Shown here in pieces: positions 61,340 through 64,000 of a DNA stretch of 64,000 nt. The notes beneath the pieces were generated by a model. That model ran no database searches. It saw nothing but the letters and a program-made list of their open reading frames with translations, and was not told the DNA's origin. The first letter of the stretch is position 1, and each line of letters opens with the position of its first letter. Position numbers and translations under genes: made by a program. This DNA comes from CBDEGR01 sp965237895 (GTDB lineage Bacteria > Acidobacteriota > Terriglobia > UBA7540 > JAPUME01): the NCBI GenBank assembly GCA_965237895.1, contig CBDEGR010000002.1, positions 1,302,001 to 1,366,000 on the forward strand. The letters are read 5' to 3'.

Positions 61340-62551
61340 ATGCGGATTTTCTTCAGCTCGCTTTTCTGTTTCACTCTTGCGGTACCGGTCTTTTCCGCCC
61401 CGCCCGAGCTTCACCGTTATGAGTTCGCCCAAGTTCACATGGGCACGCGCTTCCGCATCGTCCTCTACGCCGCGCAAAAGGATGCTGCGACGAGAGCGAC
61501 GGCTTCCGCCTTCCGAAGAATTTCTCATCTCGATCATACCATGAGCGATTATCGGCCCACGAGCGAGCTGATGTGTTTGTGCGCGAAATCCGGTACGGGC
61601 CCTATTAAAGTTAGCGAAGAACTCTTTTACGTTCTGGAGCGCTCGCAGAACTTGGCTCGCCGGACCGAAGGCGCGTTCGACGTTACCGTCGGCCCGGCGG
61701 TCAAGCTCTGGCGAGAGGCGCGGCGCGAGCGCAACCTGCCCGACGCGAAACTTTTAACCGAAGCCATGGCGCGCGTCGGCTACCGGCACATGCAGCTTGA
61801 TGCGAAGACGCGTACGGTTCATCTGCTTCAAGAAGGAATGTCACTTGATCTCGGCGGCATCGCCAAGGGTTACGCCGCCGATGAAGCCTTAAGGGTCTTG
61901 AAGAGTCACGGCATTGAACGTGCGCTGGTCGATGCGGGAGGAGACGTGGTGGTGGGGAAGGCCCCGCCGGGGAATCTGGGATGGAAGATCGGCGTCGCGC
62001 CGCTGGGGGCAATACAACTTCCGGAGTTCCAGTCGGAGTCCCAATCATCGGCACGTACCATCATGCTGGAGAATGCTTCCGTCTCCACTTCAGGCGATGC
62101 CGAGCAGTTCTTGGAGATCGACGGCAAACGCTACTCGCACGTCCTCGACCCCAGGACCGGCGTGGGCGTGCTCGGGCCGCGCGGCGTGACGGTGATCGCG
62201 TCGTCCGGAACCCTCTCCGACGCTTTGGCCACCGCCGTCAGCGTCCTCGGCCGAAGGGAGGGAAGGGCTCTGATTGAATCCTTCGAGGACACCTCAGCGC
62301 TCTATGTTCAAGCGAGCGAAGCGGGCGGTTCGATTCAAGGGTTCAACTGGAACTTTCCCGCCTCGACATCTCTTTCAGGCAATCAGCTCTTCTGCCCGCC
62401 GGGAGCGGCTGCTTTGGCGTTATCCAAAATTTCCCGAATCCCGCCGAGCGAGCTGAGAATGCCGCTGGCCTCGAACGGCAGGAAAATTTTCGTCGCCTGC
62501 CCGCCGGAAATTTTCACGAGCGATTCCAAGTATTTCAGAGCAATCAGGTAA
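61340..62551 (+). CDS. apbE: ApbE-family FMN transferase with extended C-terminus
   Basis: 403 residues. Signal peptide (IFFSSLFCFTLAVPVFSAP) followed by the ApbE fold: VHMGTRFRIVLY, LDHTMSDYRPTSEL, FDVTVGPAVKLWREARRE, LDLGGIAKGYAADEAL, ALVDAGGDVVVGKAPPG, YSHVLDPRTGVGV and SGTLSDALATAVSVLG. ApbE transfers FMN covalently to Thr of partner proteins such as NqrC/RnfG. Homology ends near WNFPAS; the remaining 55 residues are simply antisense to the convergent stomatin gene (overlap 62383-62551), so the original stop appears lost. ATG 61340 is preceded by GAGG. Confidence 0.85.
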   Translation: MRIFFSSLFCFTLAVPVFSAPPELHRYEFAQVHMGTRFRIVLYAAQKDAATRATASAFRRISHLDHTMSDYRPTSELMCLCAKSGTGPIKVSEELFYVLERSQNLARRTEGAFDVTVGPAVKLWREARRERNLPDAKLLTEAMARVGYRHMQLDAKTRTVHLLQEGMSLDLGGIAKGYAADEALRVLKSHGIERALVDAGGDVVVGKAPPGNLGWKIGVAPLGAIQLPEFQSESQSSARTIMLENASVSTSGDAEQFLEIDGKRYSHVLDPRTGVGVLGPRGVTVIASSGTLSDALATAVSVLGRREGRALIESFEDTSALYVQASEAGGSIQGFNWNFPASTSLSGNQLFCPPGAAALALSKISRIPPSELRMPLASNGRKIFVACPPEIFTSDSKYFRAIR

Positions 62552-63342
62552 TTGGCCGGGTTGGCCTCGCCCAGCCCCTTGCGGACTAAGTTGAGGGCTT
62601 TGGCCTCCGCTTCGGCGATTTTCAGGCGGGCCTCGGCCAGGCCTTCGGCTTCGAGAATGGTCGAGCGCTTTTTACCTTCCGCGTTGGCGATGGCGGCTTC
62701 GCGTTCGCCTTCGGCCTGGAGAATCGCCGCCCTTTTGGTTCCTTCCGATTCGGTGACGACGGCGCGACGTTCGCGCTCGGCCTTCATCTGTTTGGCCATG
62801 GCCTCGCGGATTTCGCGCGGCGGCTCGATGTTCTTCAGCTCCACGCGGTTGACCTTCACGCCCCACTTATCGGTGGCTTCATCCAGTATGTCGCGCAGTT
62901 TCGTGTTGACGGTTTCGCGCGATGTAAGCGTTTCGTCGAGCGCCAACTCGCCCATGACATTTCGCAGCGAGGTGACCGTCAGTTGGTGGATGGCGTTTCC
63001 CAAGTCGACGATCTCGTACATGGCCCGAGACGGATCGGTAATCTGGTAGTAGACGACCGTATCGACCTGCATGGTGACGTTGTCGCGGGTAATCACAGGT
63101 TGCGGAGGAAAATCGATCACCTGCTCGCGCAGATCCACGAAGACTGACCTCCGACCCATCATCACAAAAGGCCGGATCGAATCGAAAAACGGCACGATAA
63201 AATTTACCCCGCTGCGAGCGAGCATATGGAATTTTCCCAACCGTTCGACCACTTGGACGGTAGCTTGTTGAACGATTTTAATCCCCATCATGGCGATAAT
63301 GAACACCACGACCAGAAGTACAATCAGAAATAGTGGTTCCAT
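62383..63342 (-). CDS. SPFH-domain/stomatin-like membrane protein
   Basis: 319 residues. N-terminal transmembrane helix (LFLIVLLVVVFIIAMM), then the SPFH domain (VVERLGKFHMLARSGVNFI, VFVDLREQVIDFPPQPVITR, TRDNVTMQVDTVVYYQITDP, LRNVMGELALDETLTSRETV) and a coiled-coil region rich in Glu and Ala (ESEGTKRAAILQAEGEREAA and onward). This is the QmcA/paraslipin type. Its partner, the NfeD gene, lies upstream with 10 nt between, as expected. Together they form membrane microdomains. The 3' end is overlapped by apbE. Confidence 0.9.
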   Translation of the reverse strand: MEPLFLIVLLVVVFIIAMMGIKIVQQATVQVVERLGKFHMLARSGVNFIVPFFDSIRPFVMMGRRSVFVDLREQVIDFPPQPVITRDNVTMQVDTVVYYQITDPSRAMYEIVDLGNAIHQLTVTSLRNVMGELALDETLTSRETVNTKLRDILDEATDKWGVKVNRVELKNIEPPREIREAMAKQMKAERERRAVVTESEGTKRAAILQAEGEREAAIANAEGKKRSTILEAEGLAEARLKIAEAEAKALNLVRKGLGEANPANYLIALKYLESLVKISGGQATKIFLPFEASGILSSLGGIREILDNAKAAAPGGQKS

Positions 63343-63352
63343 GAGTTTCCTC

Positions 63353-64000
63353 CTAAGCAGATTTTACCCGAACCTTGTTTCCCACAACTTCCAGCACTTC
63401 GACTATTGTGTCCTTCTCAATGACGGCGTCGTCATCGCAGACGGCCGCCCAGTTCTGGCCTGTTACTTTCACGTTGCCGGGCTTCAGGTTGCCTTCGATT
63501 TTCATAATGACGATGCCTTGGAGTCCCACAAGCGCATCGACGTTGGTTGGAGTGCCGGCGGGGCTCTTGAGCAGCCGGCTCTTGAGGATCGTGCGCGAGA
63601 AGATCAGCAGCAGAAGAGAGGAGGCCAGGAACCCGCTGAACTGGACTCCCGTCGAGTATTCCAAATATGCAAGAACGGCGGCCAGAAAGGCTCCGATTCC
63701 GAACCAGAGAAGAAAGAAGGCGGGAAGCACCATTTCGGCTACGACCAGGATAAGGCCGATAATCACCCATCCGTGCCACGTCTGGAATTCGTCGAACCAG
63801 CCGGCTTGTTCGGTGGCCTCCCTTGCCTCTTTCAGGTTCTCTTCACTCAATTGGAGGTTGTATTTTTCGAGCAGCGCCTCCAGAGTTTCCACCTCCGCGG
63901 ATGCCAGCTTCAATTCCAAGGCTTCCTTGGTGGTTAAGGTCAGCAGCTTCCCCTTTTCGGTCACGCCTTCGATTTCGACGTCAATGTCGACCATTGCTTC
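63353..64000 (-). CDS. NfeD-like protein, C-terminal part (cut by window edge)
   Basis: At least 215 residues; the coding frame continues beyond base 64000 (the first bases read EAMVDIDVEI in frame), so the ATG at 63994 is probably internal. The N-terminal part seen here (KGKLLTLTTKEALELKLASA) resembles the end of the ClpP-like serine-protease domain of long-form NfeD (1b). Then come helices (WVIIGLILVVAEMVLPAFFL, IGAFLAAVLAYLEY, FLASSLLLLIFSR) and an OB-like C-terminal beta domain (LVGLQGIVIMKIEGNLKPGN, GNKVRVKSA). It is the usual partner of the stomatin-like protein 10 nt downstream. Confidence 0.85.
   Translation of the reverse strand, partial: EAMVDIDVEIEGVTEKGKLLTLTTKEALELKLASAEVETLEALLEKYNLQLSEENLKEAREATEQAGWFDEFQTWHGWVIIGLILVVAEMVLPAFFLLWFGIGAFLAAVLAYLEYSTGVQFSGFLASSLLLLIFSRTILKSRLLKSPAGTPTNVDALVGLQGIVIMKIEGNLKPGNVKVTGQNWAAVCDDDAVIEKDTIVEVLEVVGNKVRVKSA

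Overview
The window looks like a chromosomal segment of a moderately GC-rich, Gram-negative bacterium. I read it as Acidobacteriota-like. The reasons are TonB receptors with a carboxypeptidase-regulatory N-terminus, remnants of PD40-type Ser/Thr kinases, PQQ-like propellers, and exported TAT-type Gfo/Idh and sugar-isomerase-like proteins. This assignment is inference: there is no rRNA here. Genes for mannosylglycerate, di-myo-inositol phosphate and trehalose synthesis suggest a thermophilic or salt-stressed relative.

Layout. 1-3.3 kb: partial class I fumarase, a LOG-family protein and an atypical Nramp transporter. 3.4-9.1 kb: two nearly identical IS3-family (IS407-group) copies in direct orientation enclose a scrapyard (IS630 end, integron-integrase-like end, kinase end, FG-GAP piece, FAH-family fragment) and one intact, AT-richer gene for NAD-formate dehydrogenase. 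9.2-15.9 kb: compatible-solute island with mpgS, an inositol-monophosphatase-family gene, a bifunctional CDP-inositol/di-inositol-phosphate synthase, a broken GH38 mannosidase and mpgP. 16-18 kb: amidohydrolase between IS1380, TPR-type and receiver-domain remnants. 18-21.3 kb: frdABCD operon. 21.4-28.2 kb: decayed kinase, isomerase-like TIM barrel, amidohydrolase, Fur-family regulator and FecA-like TonB receptor; the last three share a Nur-like palindromic operator. 28.3-33.2 kb: formaldehyde dehydrogenase, SelA-like pseudogene, TauE exporter and two exported proteins with identical-style poly-arginine C-termini. 33.3-41.2 kb: queDEC, a DinG-type helicase, der, a PIN/TRAM protein, ispD and ispF. 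41-48.8 kb: DUF389 protein, otsA, Gfo/Idh oxidoreductase, small membrane proteins and a PQQ-like propeller. 49-51.3 kb: integrase remnant, tRNA-Lys(CTT), second propeller, TPR remnant. 51.3-64 kb: methylmalonyl-CoA mutase large subunit, acyP, apt, a glutaredoxin-like oxidoreductase interrupted by UGA at its active site, mtaB, an Fsr-like transporter, a Gfo/Idh protein, an FGE-like lipoprotein, apbE, and a stomatin/NfeD pair cut by the window edge.

How the genes work together. MpgS and MpgP together make mannosylglycerate from GDP-mannose and 3-phosphoglycerate. The inositol-phosphate synthase and the monophosphatase-family protein could make di-myo-inositol phosphate, but inositol-phosphate synthase is not in the window. 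OtsA adds trehalose-6-phosphate. FrdABCD, class I fumarase and methylmalonyl-CoA mutase fit a fumarate/succinate/propionyl-CoA route. Formaldehyde and formate dehydrogenases could oxidise C1 units to CO2 although they are 23 kb apart.

Most notable points: the UGA/SECIS-like hairpin in the CxxC protein, the three Nur-like operators, the solute island, and the IS-bounded formate dehydrogenase segment. Many genes show decay (frameshifts, lost stops, truncations), so some single-base calls may be sequence errors.
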